Assembly: GCA_026874595.1 (NCBI GenBank)
Contig: CM049314.1
Coordinates: 78,975,300-79,039,299 of the forward strand
Reading direction: 5' to 3'
Source of the DNA: Sipunculus nudus
Lineage: Eukaryota > Annelida > Sipuncula > Golfingiida > Sipunculidae
Length of the DNA: 64,000 nt
Under the pieces are notes generated by a model. The model was given only the letters and a program-made list of their open reading frames with translations. It did no database searches and was not told the DNA's origin. Of this stretch, positions 63,401 to 64,000 are shown piece by piece; the first letter of the stretch is position 1; the number at the start of each line of letters is the position of its first letter. The position numbers were made by a program, and so were the translations under genes.

Positions 63401-64000
63401 TCAGAATTTTCTATATCTGATTTTGCTTAAACGATTTTACCCTTAATTTTTAGATTCACCTTCACTGACAGGTGAAAATATATAGCCAGGGATTCAGTCT
63501 GTGTCCCTATGGACCATATTTGTATATATTTATAGAAAAATGCGTAAGTTTTGAGGTGTTTTCACCGTAAGCAAAGCATAATCAAAGCGTAAGCAAACTC
63601 TAAGCAAAGGAACTGTGTCTAGATAAATCCTTTTCACATCTATTTTCTAAAGAAATAATGTATTATTCTACTTTTCTGTAATATAGTTCTGTCGAACATT
63701 GTGTTAAACTGTAGAAAAATTGAACTAAAATATTCAAAAGGGTCTCAAAAATCCACAACGTTACTTTTATAAAGTATCAGAATTTTCTATTTGTGATTTT
63801 GCTTAAACGATTTAACCCTTAAATTTTAGATTCACCTTCACTGACACGTGCAATTATATAGCCAGGGAAGCAGTCTGTGTCCCTATGGGTCATATTCGTA
63901 TATATTTATAGAAAAATGCTTAAATTGTGTGGTGTTTTCATCGTAAGCAAAGCATAAGCAAAGCGTAAACAAACTGTAAGCAAAGGAACTGTGTCTTCAT
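60462..64000. repeat. Long-range duplicated stretch, second copy, and right edge
   Basis: Monomers begin at 60,824 (D'), 61,200 (E-like), 61,575 (B with 53-bp duplication, 428 bp), 62,003 (A), 62,379 (B), 62,755 (a), 63,120 (B), 63,495 (A) and 63,871 (B, cut by the window end). It matches 47,310-49,100 at offset 13,152, then follows 49,850 onward at offset 12,400 and 51,700 onward at offset 11,649 (shared rare tatggaccatattt). Two A/B dimers present in the first copy are absent here. Confidence 0.87.
61700..61745. repeat. 53-bp partial-monomer duplication, second occurrence
   Basis: This has the same structure as at 48,548, in the monomer 61,575-62,002 (also 428 bp). The two copies of the duplicated segment differ from each other in the same way as at 48.5 kb, so the event happened once and was then carried by the larger duplication. 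The following segment reads aagaaataatg here and aagaaattatg at 48,6xx. Confidence 0.87.

Larger units (their letters stand above)
1..64000. repeat. Head-to-tail satellite array, about 375-bp monomer
   Basis: The whole window is one satellite family. The landmark cagtctgtg (variants aagtccgtg, caggttgtg) occurs 171 times from 104 to 63,871. Spacing is almost always 373-376 bp, with 365 bp in a recurring short form and rare values of 358, 363, 377 and 428. All copies point the same way, and no gap holds foreign sequence. Each monomer reads, in order: landmark; a TA-rich stretch around gtatatatttatag; the ggtgtttt box; four 11-bp purine-rich subrepeats; an ATAAATCC box; an often CCCGGG-containing segment; TCGAA; an atgcaaaagg box; an ATCC(A) box; two inverted repeats; and an agccagg box leading into the next landmark. 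The monomer is near twice a common nucleosome repeat length, which is known of many centromeric satellites but proves nothing. I do not recognise the family or the species. Confidence 0.97.

Noticed and set aside
1-64000. CRISPR array
   Set aside because: Repeats and 'spacers' are both conserved, the period is 375 bp, and there are no cas genes. The 11-bp internal repeats have no spacers.
1-64000. Bacterial genes, promoters, tRNA or rRNA genes
   Set aside because: No long open frame, no tRNA-like or rRNA-like segment, and no operon structure. The dyads seen lack the following T run of a terminator and recur in every monomer.
1-64000. LTR or other transposable element as origin of the repeat
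   Set aside because: No target-site duplication, terminal repeats, primer-binding site, poly-A tail or coding remnant was seen. An origin from an element in the distant past cannot be excluded.

Overview
This 64 kb window is one uninterrupted block of eukaryotic satellite DNA. A monomer of about 375 bp (commonly 376, 375, 374, 373 or 365 bp) runs head to tail from the first base to the last. Tracking one conserved landmark (cagtctgtg or its variants) gives 171 occurrences from 104 to 63,871, all in the same orientation. The array starts and ends inside a monomer, so it continues beyond both edges. I found no protein-coding gene, RNA gene, transposon, simple-sequence block, inversion or unique spacer. 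Composition is about two-thirds A+T (33% G+C counted over the first 360 bases). I do not recognise the family. A homogeneous, higher-order-organised, AT-rich array is typical of centromeric or pericentromeric heterochromatin in plants and animals, but nothing here identifies the species.

Monomers fall into sequence types, which I call A, B, C, D, E, F, G and H, with variants D', E' and B', and 'a' for an A monomer that is 11 bp short. All positions use the landmark as base 1 of the monomer. Type order by region: 104-1,595 B-A-B-a; 1,596-3,097 C-D-E-F; 3,098-8,723 A-D'-E'-B' and B'-G-H blocks, including a 4-monomer tandem duplication of 1,499 bp; 8,724-11,331 mostly B/A alternation; 11,332-19,577 two copies of a block beginning with a D'/E' hybrid, set 5,996 bp (16 monomers) apart, with B/A dimers and C-D-E-F between; 19,578-22,562 B/A dimers with hybrids; 22,437-31,428 two copies of a 12-monomer, 4,496-bp unit; 31,801-46,792 two copies of a 20-monomer, 7,496-bp unit plus a partial third to about 47,900; 48,423-53,348 B/A dimers; about 52,760-57,088 a 6-monomer, 2,255-bp duplication; 57,473-60,447 C-D-E-F-A-D'-E' and a damaged monomer; 60,462-64,000 a shortened second copy of 47,310-52,220.

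The array therefore holds nested repeats at 11 bp (inside each monomer), 375 bp, 750 bp (A/B dimer), 1.5, 2.3, 4.1, 4.5, 6.0, 7.5 and 13 kb. Hybrid monomers, whole-monomer deletions that keep register, one patch resembling gene conversion and one irregular junction record how unequal exchange built it. Two small inverted repeats sit at fixed places in the monomer. Their arms differ between types, yet base pairing is kept, which is the most biologically suggestive signal I found. All comparisons were made by eye; shared rare variants were used to confirm each duplication.
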